From Candidatus Iainarchaeum sp. (GTDB taxonomy: Archaea > Iainarchaeota > Iainarchaeia > Iainarchaeales > GCA-2688035), in NCBI GenBank assembly GCA_002688035.1, contig NZBU01000012.1:1-64000 (forward strand): 64,000 bases of DNA. The letters are read 5' to 3'. Shown here piece after piece: positions 43,055 to 50,567 of the stretch (its first letter is position 1; the number at the start of each line of letters is the position of its first letter). Made by a program: the position numbers and the translations under genes. The notes under the pieces are model-generated. The model saw only the letters and a program-made list of their open reading frames with translations. It did not search any database and had not been told where the DNA came from.

Positions 43055-44131
43055 ATGGAAACCGAAAAACTTTTACTGCAACCCAAAGACATTAAGCCAT
43101 CTGTTCGTAACTGGAGCGTTCAAGGAGTCCTAAATCCCGCTGTTGCTCGTTTGCCATCAAAAAAAATTGTTTTATTTGCGCGTGTTGCTGAGCGCTCAGC
43201 CCAACACGCAAAAGGTGCTCTCCATTGCCCGGTAATAACTCACAAGAAAGGATTCAGAATTGGCGAGGAGCGCATCAGCAGGAAAGATGTTGCCAGCGTG
43301 GACGGTAATGGTATCAGGCTTAAGAATGGCATTTGCAGACTTTCGACTTTTTCTCATTTAAGAAAAGTTGTCTTGAACAAAAACGGTTTTGATATTGAGT
43401 CCATTGCAGAGAAACCAACTTTTACTGGCACTCCGCACGAGGGTCAGTATGGGGTGGAGGACGCGAGAATAACAAAGCTCGGTCGAAAGTACTTGATGAC
43501 CTATGTTTCTGTTTCTAAAAATGAAGGAGTCTCAACTTCACTTGCAATTTCCAAGAATCTTTCGCAATGGAAGAGAATGGGTATAATTTTTAGGGAACAA
43601 AACAAGGACTGCGTTATTTTTCCGGAAAAAATCAAGGGCAAGTATGTTGCCCTACATCGTCCTGAGGGATTCTTTGAATTCAGCCAACCGTCAATCTGGA
43701 TTTCATACTCAAATGATCTCGTGTATTGGGGTAGAGAGAAAAGCATTATCCAGCCAAGGCCTAATTCTTGGGAGAGCCTGAGGATTGGAGCCGGAGCAGT
43801 TCCACTAAAGACCAGAGAGGGCTGGCTTGAAATTTATCATGGCGTTAAACAGGATGGTGGAAATAAAATTTATAGTGCAGGGGCAATTCTATTGGATTTA
43901 AAGAATCCTGAAAAAATAATTGCCAGGTCTCCAAAAAACAAGCCCTTGTTCTCTCCATCCAAACAGTATGAAAAAATAGGGTTTGTCAACAATGTTGTGT
44001 TTCCAACAGGCGCGATAATTGATTTAAATAAAAAGGATTTGTTAATATATCTTGGTGCGGCTGATACTTCAATTGCCGTGAAGAGGATGGCTTTAACTGA
44101 AGTATTCAACAACTTGGAATATATCAAATAG
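43055..44131 (+). CDS. Glycoside hydrolase family 130-like phosphorylase
   Basis: A 358-residue five-bladed beta-propeller enzyme. GH130 parts seen are GVLNPAVARLPSKKIVLFARV (start), YGVEDARITKLGRKYLMTYV (about residue 130, catalytic Asp region), VALHRPEGFF, RIGAGAVPLKTREGWLEIYHGV and NNVVFPTGAI. Members phosphorolyse or hydrolyse beta-mannosides. The substrate in this organism is unknown; storage or surface mannan is possible. TGTGAT before the ATG acts as ribosome site. It lies 21 nt before tkt in the same direction, so it may feed sugar phosphate into the pentose pathway. Confidence 0.87.
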   Translation: METEKLLLQPKDIKPSVRNWSVQGVLNPAVARLPSKKIVLFARVAERSAQHAKGALHCPVITHKKGFRIGEERISRKDVASVDGNGIRLKNGICRLSTFSHLRKVVLNKNGFDIESIAEKPTFTGTPHEGQYGVEDARITKLGRKYLMTYVSVSKNEGVSTSLAISKNLSQWKRMGIIFREQNKDCVIFPEKIKGKYVALHRPEGFFEFSQPSIWISYSNDLVYWGREKSIIQPRPNSWESLRIGAGAVPLKTREGWLEIYHGVKQDGGNKIYSAGAILLDLKNPEKIIARSPKNKPLFSPSKQYEKIGFVNNVVFPTGAIIDLNKKDLLIYLGAADTSIAVKRMALTEVFNNLEYIK

Positions 44132-44151
44132 GATCTATGGGAGATGGTTTG

Positions 44152-45996
44152 ATGACAGAAAAACCAAATATGCAAGAACTTGAAAAGATTGGAAAACTTG
44201 TCCGCTATTATATTTTGGAATCAACAACCGAAGCAGGTTCAGGGCACCCTACTTCATCGCTTTCTGCCGTAGAACTTACAACAACACTAATGTTTGGGGG
44301 ATTTTTCAAATTTGATGCCGATAACCCAAAAAATCCAAATAATGATAGGCTCTTATTCTCAAAAGGGCATGCTTCTCCATTACTCTACTCGCTTTGGGCG
44401 CTTGCGGGAAAAGTTAGTGAGGAAGAACTTTTAACTCTTAGAAAATTTGGAAGCAAGTTTGAGGGACATCCAATGCCAAGCTTTGAATATGCTGAGGCAG
44501 CCACAGGCTCGCTTGGACAAGGATTGTCTGTTGGAGTAGGCATTGCAATTAACGGAAAGTACATTGGCAAGCTTCCTTACAAGGTCTTTGTTTTGCTTGG
44601 TGACAGCGAGATGGCTGAGGGCTCTGTGTGGGAAGCACTAGAACTGGCCGCATACCACAAACTCGATAATCTCATTGGCGTGCTTGATGTCAACAGGCTT
44701 GGGCAGAGCAGAGAAACAATGTATGGGCACGACTTAGAAGCCTATGCAAAGAGAGTTGGCTCTTTTGGATGGCATACAATAACAATTGACGGACACAATA
44801 TTGAAGAGGTCGCAAAAGCATATGAAGAAGCGTTGTCAACAAAAGAAAAGCCAGTAATGATTATTGCAAAAACTTTGAAGGGAAAAGGCGTTTCATTTAT
44901 TGAGAACAAGGACGGTCTCCATGGAAAACCATTAACCAAGGAACAATTACCAGAGGCATTGAAAGAACTTGGTGAAGTTGACAAAAGTGTGTTAGGGACA
45001 ATTGCAAAGCCTGAAAACATGGAGCCTGCAAAGCCAGAGGTTAAGGGAAAGTTTGAGAAAGCTTCTTATGAGCCTGACACCGTGCTTGCAACAAGAAAAG
45101 TTTATGGTAAGGCGCTTGCCAGAATCTTCCCAAAATTCCAGAACATTGTTGCATTGGATGCAGAGGTCAGCAATTCAACTTTTTCAAAAACATTTAGGGA
45201 TGAATATCCTGAAAGGTACTTTGAAATGTTTATTGCAGAGCAAAATATGGTTGGAACCGCAATCGGCCTCTCAAATCGTGGGAAGATTCCGTTTGTCTCA
45301 ACATTTGCAGCATTCCTTTCCCGGGCTTACGATCAGATAAGGATGAGCCAATATTCTCAGGCAAACATAAAGATTGTTGGTTCTCATGTCGGCGTTTCCA
45401 TAGGTCAGGATGGCCCATCTCAAATGGGTTTGGAGGACTTAGCAATGTTCCGTGCAATCCTAAATAGTGTTGTACTCTATCCAAGTGATGCGATTTCAGC
45501 TGACAAACTTGTTGAGGAAGCAGCAGCACACAAAGGGCTAGTTTATATCAGAACAACGAGAAAAGATACGCCACTTGTTTATGGCAATGATGAGGAATTC
45601 AAAATTGGCGGAAGCAAAGTGGTGAAGAGCAGTAATAAGGACAGTGTAACTGTTGTTGCCGCAGGAATCACGCTACATGAAGCACTTGCCGCTTACGAGG
45701 AACTCAAGGCAAAAGACATTAACATTAGAGTTATTGATCTTTATAGTGTAAAGCCTGTTGATTCCAAGACTTTGGAAAAAGCCACTAAAGAAACCAAAGC
45801 TATAATTACTGTGGAAGACCATTTTCCTGAAGGGGGTTTAGGTGAAGCGGTAAAAAGTGCTCTTGCAAATATGGGGGCAAAAGTGCATTCACTTGCCGTA
45901 ACAAAAATGCCAAAGAGCGGTTCTCCAGATGAACTCCTCGAATATGAGGGTATTTCAAAATCTGCAATCGTAAAAAAAGTGGAAGAGGTTGTATGA
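44152..45996 (+). CDS. tkt: Transketolase, full length
   Basis: A ThDP enzyme of 614 residues that moves two-carbon units between sugar phosphates. The N-terminal half has SGHPTSSLSAVELTTTL, FSKGHASPLLYSL and the ThDP-binding GDSEMAEGSVWEAL; the C-terminal half has ALDAEVSNSTFSKTF, FIAEQNMVGTAIGLS (catalytic Glu) and TVEDHFPEGGLGEAV. Both halves are in one chain, whereas many archaea have them split. I prefer ATG 44152 (GGGAG before it) to ATG 44137. It overlaps rpiB by ATGA. Confidence 0.95.
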   Translation: MTEKPNMQELEKIGKLVRYYILESTTEAGSGHPTSSLSAVELTTTLMFGGFFKFDADNPKNPNNDRLLFSKGHASPLLYSLWALAGKVSEEELLTLRKFGSKFEGHPMPSFEYAEAATGSLGQGLSVGVGIAINGKYIGKLPYKVFVLLGDSEMAEGSVWEALELAAYHKLDNLIGVLDVNRLGQSRETMYGHDLEAYAKRVGSFGWHTITIDGHNIEEVAKAYEEALSTKEKPVMIIAKTLKGKGVSFIENKDGLHGKPLTKEQLPEALKELGEVDKSVLGTIAKPENMEPAKPEVKGKFEKASYEPDTVLATRKVYGKALARIFPKFQNIVALDAEVSNSTFSKTFRDEYPERYFEMFIAEQNMVGTAIGLSNRGKIPFVSTFAAFLSRAYDQIRMSQYSQANIKIVGSHVGVSIGQDGPSQMGLEDLAMFRAILNSVVLYPSDAISADKLVEEAAAHKGLVYIRTTRKDTPLVYGNDEEFKIGGSKVVKSSNKDSVTVVAAGITLHEALAAYEELKAKDINIRVIDLYSVKPVDSKTLEKATKETKAIITVEDHFPEGGLGEAVKSALANMGAKVHSLAVTKMPKSGSPDELLEYEGISKSAIVKKVEEVV

Positions 45997-46439
45997 AAAT
46001 AATTCTTGGAGCGGATCACGCAGGATTTGCTTTAAAGGAACGCGTAAAAAAATATCTTGACCGCAAAGGAATTGCATTCGAAGACCTTGGCACCCATTCT
46101 AAAAAATCAACCGATTATCCTGATTACGCTTTTAAAGTAGCAAAAAAAGTTGTACGCGCCAAGGGTTCGCGCGGTATACTTATTTGTGGAACTGGAACCG
46201 GGATGGTTATTGCCGCAAATAAAATTAAGGGAGTGAGGGCTGTTGCATCTACTGATAACTACTCTGCAAAGATGTCTCGCAATGACAATGATACAAATAT
46301 CCTTGGGTTAAGAGGCAGATTTTCTTCATGGGAAAAAACCAGGAAACTTATTTCAGTCTGGATTAACACTCCATTCAGCGGAAAGAAGCGCCACAAAAGA
46401 AGAATAAATAAGATGGATCGGAGGGGAACAAGTGCCTGA
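45993..46439 (+). CDS. rpiB: Ribose-5-phosphate isomerase B
   Basis: Interconverts ribose 5-phosphate and ribulose 5-phosphate. A RpiB/LacAB fold of 148 residues with GADHAGFALKERVK (start), YPDYAFKVA, ILICGTGTGMVIAANK (catalytic Cys) and RNDNDTNILGLRGR. Starts within the tkt stop (ATGA) and overlaps rpe by 8 nt, so the three enzymes are co-translated. The last 15 residues are basic and vary from the family norm. Confidence 0.95.
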   Translation: MKIILGADHAGFALKERVKKYLDRKGIAFEDLGTHSKKSTDYPDYAFKVAKKVVRAKGSRGILICGTGTGMVIAANKIKGVRAVASTDNYSAKMSRNDNDTNILGLRGRFSSWEKTRKLISVWINTPFSGKKRHKRRINKMDRRGTSA

Positions 46440-47070
46440 GATAAAAATTATTCCCTCGCTAATTGCAGAAACCCAGGAAGAACTCGATGAAAGAATAAAT
46501 CATATTAAGGATGCGGCAAAGTGGCTGCAAATGGATATCATGGACAAAAAATTTGTTCCAAGCAGTTCAATTGAGTTTGATTTCGTGCTTCCAAATGGGG
46601 TATGCAAATTTGAAGCCCACTTAATGCTTGAAGATCCGGTAACTTGGATAAATAAACACGCGCACAAGGTTGACACAATTCTCGTTCATATCGAGTCTTG
46701 TGAGGATCCTGAAGCAATAATTGAGATGGTTAAAGGTAAAGGGAAGAAAATGGGTTTTGCGCTTCGCCCTGAAACCCTTGTAAGCACGGTTGAAGAGTAT
46801 TTGGATAAAATTGAAGAAGTTCTGTTTATGACTGTAGAACCAGGTTTTTATGGTGCAAAATTCCTGCCTGAAACACTGGACAAAGTAAAAGAACTAAGGG
46901 CAATAGATTCCAAAATTGACATCGAGGTTGACGGCGGAATCAGCCCTGAAACAATTCGTCTGGCTTTTGACGCAGGGGCAAATTATTTTATTTCAGGATC
47001 ATATTTAATTAAATCAAATAATCCAAAAGAGGCCATCAAGTCAATGCTGAAACTCCTGCCTTCTCCATGA
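46432..47070 (+). CDS. rpe: Ribulose-phosphate 3-epimerase
   Basis: A TIM-barrel enzyme of 212 residues that interconverts ribulose and xylulose 5-phosphate. Marks are IIPSLIAETQEEL, LQMDIMDKKFVPS (metal Asp), FEAHLMLEDP (His), MTVEPGFYGAKF and DIEVDGGISPETI (second catalytic Asp). Start is GTG 46432 with a strong GGAGGGGAA before it. In some members VNPG replaces the VEPG seen here. It closes the set tkt-rpiB-rpe, and with the aldolase gene at 4933 completes most of the non-oxidative pentose route. Confidence 0.93.
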   Translation: MPEIKIIPSLIAETQEELDERINHIKDAAKWLQMDIMDKKFVPSSSIEFDFVLPNGVCKFEAHLMLEDPVTWINKHAHKVDTILVHIESCEDPEAIIEMVKGKGKKMGFALRPETLVSTVEEYLDKIEEVLFMTVEPGFYGAKFLPETLDKVKELRAIDSKIDIEVDGGISPETIRLAFDAGANYFISGSYLIKSNNPKEAIKSMLKLLPSP

Positions 47071-47134
47071 GTAATACTAGTTCCTTCTTTTTTTCTTTCT
47101 TTTTAAAACACTTTTCCTGAACAAGTTTTAGTGA

Positions 47135-47779
47135 ATGATTATGGAATCACTAGAGCAAGAGCTAAGGAAGTTACAGAAAACTACCGTGAGCAAGAAAGTA
47201 GGTCAGCGGTTGCGTGAATTCAAGTCTTTCGGCAAAAAAGATCCGAAAGAGTGGTTCTCAGAGCTGTGTTTCTGCCTTCTTACTGCCAATTCAAAGGCCC
47301 AATCAGCTCTCCAAATACAAGAAAAATTGGGTTCGGAGGGCTTTTGTAACGCCCGTTCTGAGGATGTGAAGAAGTGCATTATTTGGGCAAAGCATCGCTT
47401 CCACAACAACAAAACCAATTTCATTGTTCAGGCAAGAGAACACCTTGATATTAAGGAAAAGATCGAATTTATTGTAGCGCAGTCTGGAGAAGAGCAGGCA
47501 AGGGAGTGGCTTGTGCACAATATCAAAGGCCTGGGGTATAAGGAGGCTTCGCATTTCCTGCGCAATGTCGGCTACTTTAACTTGGCAATTCTTGATAGGC
47601 ATATCCTAAATCTGATGGCCGAGAACAAGATTATTTCTGAAAAACCAAAGAGTCTCACAAAAAAGAACTATTTGGAAATAGAGAAAAAGTTTCAAGCCCT
47701 TGCTTTAAAACTTGGATTAATTGTTGCAGAGCTTGATCTTTACATGTGGTATATGAAGACTGGTGAAGTCCTCAAGTAA
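47135..47779 (+). CDS. ogg: 8-oxoguanine DNA glycosylase/AP lyase, Ogg2 type
   Basis: Repairs 8-oxoguanine in DNA. The 214-residue helix-hairpin-helix enzyme shows LCFCLLTANSKAQSALQIQ, the HhH stretch NIKGLGYKEASHFLRNVGY (catalytic Lys) and LAILDRHIL (catalytic Asp). This archaeal Ogg2 type lacks the N-terminal domain of eukaryotic OGG1. ATG 47135 is preferred; TTTTAAAA at 47101-47107 stands at the right distance for a nearly leaderless mRNA. It lies next to the oxidative stress operon in convergent order. Confidence 0.92.
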   Translation: MIMESLEQELRKLQKTTVSKKVGQRLREFKSFGKKDPKEWFSELCFCLLTANSKAQSALQIQEKLGSEGFCNARSEDVKKCIIWAKHRFHNNKTNFIVQAREHLDIKEKIEFIVAQSGEEQAREWLVHNIKGLGYKEASHFLRNVGYFNLAILDRHILNLMAENKIISEKPKSLTKKNYLEIEKKFQALALKLGLIVAELDLYMWYMKTGEVLK

Positions 47780-48313
47780 CTATCCTAGGATAAAATCGTC
47801 TGTGCTTGTCCAAGCTGAAAAAAGCGCGTCCAAAAACTCGAAGTGCTCTGCCTCAAAGTCCGCAAGGTTGTTGAAGAATTCTTTTGCCTCATCCAACTCT
47901 GCTTTGTTAGCTTGCGTTCTGTAGAATAGCTCTGCTTTTTTCTCTGCACGCATGGCCCAAAGTAAAATTGTTAATTCATTCTTCTCGCCGAATTCATCTA
48001 TATTCTCTTTCTTGTTTGGATAAATTTTTGGAGGGGCTGGTCCACGCAAATCCTCTTTGTTTATGACTGCAAACCTGCCATCTTCTTGGAGTTTCTGTGC
48101 AACAGTGTCAAGTATCTCAAAGTGCTTTTGTTCCTGGCTCGCGAGAAACTCAAAAGCAGTCTTAAGCTCTTTTTCCTCTGTTCTCTCCGCATTCCTCGCA
48201 TAAAAGTCTCTGGCCCTAGTCTCAATCTCCTTTCCTATCGCAATAGCAGTGCTTATTTCTGTGCTGTAAGCTTTTGGTATATCAGTAAATCTCGTTATTA
48301 TTGTGTCATCCAT
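47780..48313 (-). CDS. Ferritin-like (rubrerythrin-related) protein
   Basis: A 177-residue four-helix protein. Paired ExxH-type motifs are seen: IGKEIETRARDFYARNAE with ASQEQKHFEILDTV, and AMRAEKKAELFYRTQA with ADFEAEHFEFLDALF, a diiron site like that of rubrerythrin. There is no rubredoxin domain. It ends the oxygen defence operon and may act on peroxide or store iron. The GPAPPKIYPNKK linker near the middle joins the two helix pairs. Confidence 0.85.
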   Translation of the reverse strand: MDDTIITRFTDIPKAYSTEISTAIAIGKEIETRARDFYARNAERTEEKELKTAFEFLASQEQKHFEILDTVAQKLQEDGRFAVINKEDLRGPAPPKIYPNKKENIDEFGEKNELTILLWAMRAEKKAELFYRTQANKAELDEAKEFFNNLADFEAEHFEFLDALFSAWTSTDDFILG

Positions 48314-48340
48314 TTTTACTTCCCCGTTCTTTGTTCTAAA

Positions 48341-48622
48341 TTATTTTTCTGCGTTTCCTGCTGCTGACTGTTCCTTGCCTGCGCCCCTTGTGCAATAGTA
48401 GTTCCAGCGCAAAGACATTTGTCCTGTAATTGGGCAACTTGGACACAAACAACCTTTCTCTTCTTTGATTGCATTACTTTTTCCAAGTGCACAGAAAGCA
48501 AGTTCTGTTTCACCTGTTCCCTTATAACTTGGGCACTCTCCGCAAAATGTCTTACAGACTTCTTTTATTTTCTCGATTGCCTGCGTTCTCTCTTCCTCAG
48601 ACATATCCTTCATTCCTTCCAT
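48341..48622 (-). CDS. DUF2769-like cysteine-rich protein
   Basis: A 93-residue protein with eight Cys. The order CGECPSYKGTGETELAFCALG, then KEEKGCLCPSCPI, then LRWNYYCTRG matches DUF2769 proteins of archaea and anaerobic bacteria, thought to bind a metal or iron-sulfur cluster, function unknown. It is the fourth gene of the operon for rubrerythrins and superoxide reductase, so a part in oxygen or redox stress is reasonable. The last 10 residues are polar. Confidence 0.82.
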   Translation of the reverse strand: MEGMKDMSEEERTQAIEKIKEVCKTFCGECPSYKGTGETELAFCALGKSNAIKEEKGCLCPSCPITGQMSLRWNYYCTRGAGKEQSAAGNAEK

Positions 48623-48655
48623 TTTCTCTTCGTATGTTCCTTCTATTCTTTCGCC

Positions 48656-49030
48656 TCACAATTCTTTTGTTCCTTTCCAGGTGCCGTGCATGTTACAATG
48701 CGCCAGTGCCCTCAATTCGTGTAAGTGGTTTAGTGTAACTGTGAAAACTGCGGTTGGTGCGGCTCTCTCTGATGCAAAATCAACTCTTCCAATAAAAGTG
48801 TCTTCGCTGTACAATTCAATCCATGCTATAAAGTGTCCATGTTCATTTGGATGCGCCAAATATTCTCCAACTTTTACACTGACTTCAAAAGCTTCTCCCT
48901 CTTTTGGAGTTCCTGAAACACTTATTACAGGAGTATGCTTTTTCTCAAGGTCACTCATTTCCTCCGAGCTCTGGCTCTTTGCAAGGTTTATTCCACAAAA
49001 CAAATCCTCTTCACATTTAGGTCCAGCCAT
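48656..49030 (-). CDS. sor: Superoxide reductase (neelaredoxin type)
   Basis: Reduces superoxide to peroxide without making oxygen. The 124-residue protein has the center II iron ligands in EKKHTPVI, HPNEHGHFIAWIEL and AHCNMHGTW (His, His, His and Cys), with the C-terminal Cys-x-x-His pair in place. It is the short, one-center form. A small N-terminal stretch with two Cys (CEEDLFC) could be extra. It stands in an operon of rubrerythrins that dispose of the peroxide, a layout known from anaerobes. Confidence 0.93.
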   Translation of the reverse strand: MAGPKCEEDLFCGINLAKSQSSEEMSDLEKKHTPVISVSGTPKEGEAFEVSVKVGEYLAHPNEHGHFIAWIELYSEDTFIGRVDFASERAAPTAVFTVTLNHLHELRALAHCNMHGTWKGTKEL

Positions 49031-49041
49031 ATTCTTTCCCC

Positions 49042-49566
49042 CTATGATTTAATTCTCTCACCGCTTAACTGCAAATGATCTTTTTCAACTAGTGTAAGCG
49101 CGGCAAAAATTTGTTTAACTCTCGTGTTCTCGGAGTCTACTGCAGCTTTGCTGTAAAACTCTATTGCCTTCTCCTCGCGATCGTGAGATTCTTTCAGGTT
49201 GTCTTGGTTTGAAACAGCGCATTCATCAGACTTTCCCATATCTTCCTTTGGAAGCTTTAGAATTTTTCGCCATATTGAGGCATGCTCAGCTTCAACTTTT
49301 CCCAAAGCTTTGAACAACTGCTTGCCTTCCTCATTATCTGTCTTTTCTGCAGCACAAAAATAGAATATTGTATTTGAAATCTCAAGCTCCAATGCCTTTT
49401 CGGCATTTGCCCTGTCTTTCTCGTTTAATTCAACGTCAAATGTTTCCTTGTAATCTTTTGCTTCAACCATGAAATTCTCTTTGGCTCCGCAGAATGGGCA
49501 CCTGCTAGGCTTCTCTTCCCCAATATAGGGGTTGCCACAGATTTTGCATCTAAAGAGTTTTATCAT
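49042..49566 (-). CDS. Rubrerythrin-like protein with N-terminal rubredoxin
   Basis: A 174-residue protein with a rubredoxin-like zinc ribbon first (CKICGNPYIGEEKPSRCPFCG) and then a ferritin-like four-helix domain (ALELEISNTIFYFCAAEK, then AEHASIWRKIL, AIEFYSKAA, and EKDHLQL). The order is reversed from classic rubrerythrin. It likely reduces peroxide with electrons from a rubredoxin. It lies 12 nt after the classic rubrerythrin gene in the oxygen defence operon. Confidence 0.88.
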   Translation of the reverse strand: MIKLFRCKICGNPYIGEEKPSRCPFCGAKENFMVEAKDYKETFDVELNEKDRANAEKALELEISNTIFYFCAAEKTDNEEGKQLFKALGKVEAEHASIWRKILKLPKEDMGKSDECAVSNQDNLKESHDREEKAIEFYSKAAVDSENTRVKQIFAALTLVEKDHLQLSGERIKS

Positions 49567-49578
49567 ATTTCTTTCTCC

Positions 49579-50082
49579 TTACTCAATCTTCTTAAAATTC
49601 TCTTTCTTTGTCTTGCAGACCGGACACTCTTCCGGAGCTTCATTTTCCACAGTATGGCCACAGACTTGGCACACAAAAATTTCTTTCTTCTCAAGGTCAG
49701 TTTCTTGTTCTATTGATTCCAGTGCTTTCTTGTAGAGCTCTGCATGTTGCTTTTCAGCCTCGTTTGCTCCCTGGAATACAATCTTCGCAGCGGCTTCTCC
49801 TTCTTCTTCTGCATCACTAATCATTTTAGGGTACATTTCATTAAATTCATAGGTTTCCCCGGTAATGGCTTCCTTCAGGTTCTCGGCAGTGCTTTTAATG
49901 CCATCCATTGTCCTAAGGTGATTTAGTGCGTGTACTGTTTCAGCATCTGCAGCTGCTCTGAATACTTTTGCGACCTGCTCAAAGCCTTCTTCCTCTGCTT
50001 TTTTTGCAAAAGCCAAATATTTTCTGTTAGCCTGGCTCTCACCTGCAAAAGCTGCTTTCAAGTTTTCCTGAGTTTTACCCAT
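49579..50082 (-). CDS. rbr: Rubrerythrin
   Basis: A peroxide-reducing enzyme of 167 residues. The N-terminal diiron four-helix domain has AFAGESQANRKYLAF, DAETVHALNHL, MISDAEEEGE and GANEAEKQHAELY; the C-terminal rubredoxin has CQVCGHTVENEAPEECPVC. First gene of the operon and preceded by GGAAGGAGATC. Its promoter has TATA TTTTAATAAG (50128-50137) and an AGTATACT palindrome (50110-50117) just before the start of transcription. Confidence 0.95.
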   Translation of the reverse strand: MGKTQENLKAAFAGESQANRKYLAFAKKAEEEGFEQVAKVFRAAADAETVHALNHLRTMDGIKSTAENLKEAITGETYEFNEMYPKMISDAEEEGEAAAKIVFQGANEAEKQHAELYKKALESIEQETDLEKKEIFVCQVCGHTVENEAPEECPVCKTKKENFKKIE

Positions 50083-50109
50083 ATTTGATCTCCTTCCCCA
50101 ATTTTTTTA

Positions 50110-50117
50110 AGTATACT
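50110..50117. promoter_or_regulatory. Candidate operator AGTATACT before rbr operon
   Basis: A perfect eight-base palindrome on the minus-strand promoter of the rubrerythrin operon, about 17-20 nt after the TATA box and close to the expected transcription start. A wider block, TTACAT-(T)-AGTATACTT, is shared with the ferredoxin promoter at 34228-34235, in the same place relative to TATA. This fits repression when a protein sits on the start site. Confidence 0.45.
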
Positions 50118-50164
50118 AATGTAAAACTTATTAAAACCAATTTGGTATCCGGAATGAAACCCTT

Positions 50165-50518
50165 TTATCTAGAGTAAGTTATTCCTGGAATTGGTTCATC
50201 TGCACTTTCCTGCTTTTTCTTTGTTTTCGCCGCTAAGTATTTCTTGAACATTTCCCAGAGTTCCTTCCCTGGCTTGCCCTTGAGAACCTTAATTATTTCC
50301 TGGCGGGGAATAGCTGGAGAAACTCCCTTAATAGGATTATAGTCTACGAGTACTATGTCATGAATCTTTGTGCTTGGCGCAAGACTTGGCTCTATATTTA
50401 GAACAAGCTCGTTACCATCCCACATTTCAATTACTGCCTGTACGCTTGCATCGCTTGCAATAACATCTTTCCCTGGCTTTATCACTTTTAGAACTTTTCC
50501 AACATGAAAATTGACCAC
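50165..50518 (-). CDS. Conserved small protein, unknown
   Basis: A 117-residue soluble protein. The first 65 residues are beta-rich (VGKVLKVIKPGKDVIASD, LVLNIEPSLAPSTKIHDIVL, DY), like a small barrel; the rest is a basic helix region ending in a polar tail. No Cys. I have no family name to give, though similar short proteins seem to occur in archaea. It is separated from the rbr promoter by about 90 nt and from the Kef gene by 49 nt, on the same strand as both. Confidence 0.65.
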   Translation of the reverse strand: MVNFHVGKVLKVIKPGKDVIASDASVQAVIEMWDGNELVLNIEPSLAPSTKIHDIVLVDYNPIKGVSPAIPRQEIIKVLKGKPGKELWEMFKKYLAAKTKKKQESADEPIPGITYSR

Positions 50519-50567
50519 TTCAAATCCCCCCTAGTCCAATAATAGTTTTTTATGATACTTAGTTCTT

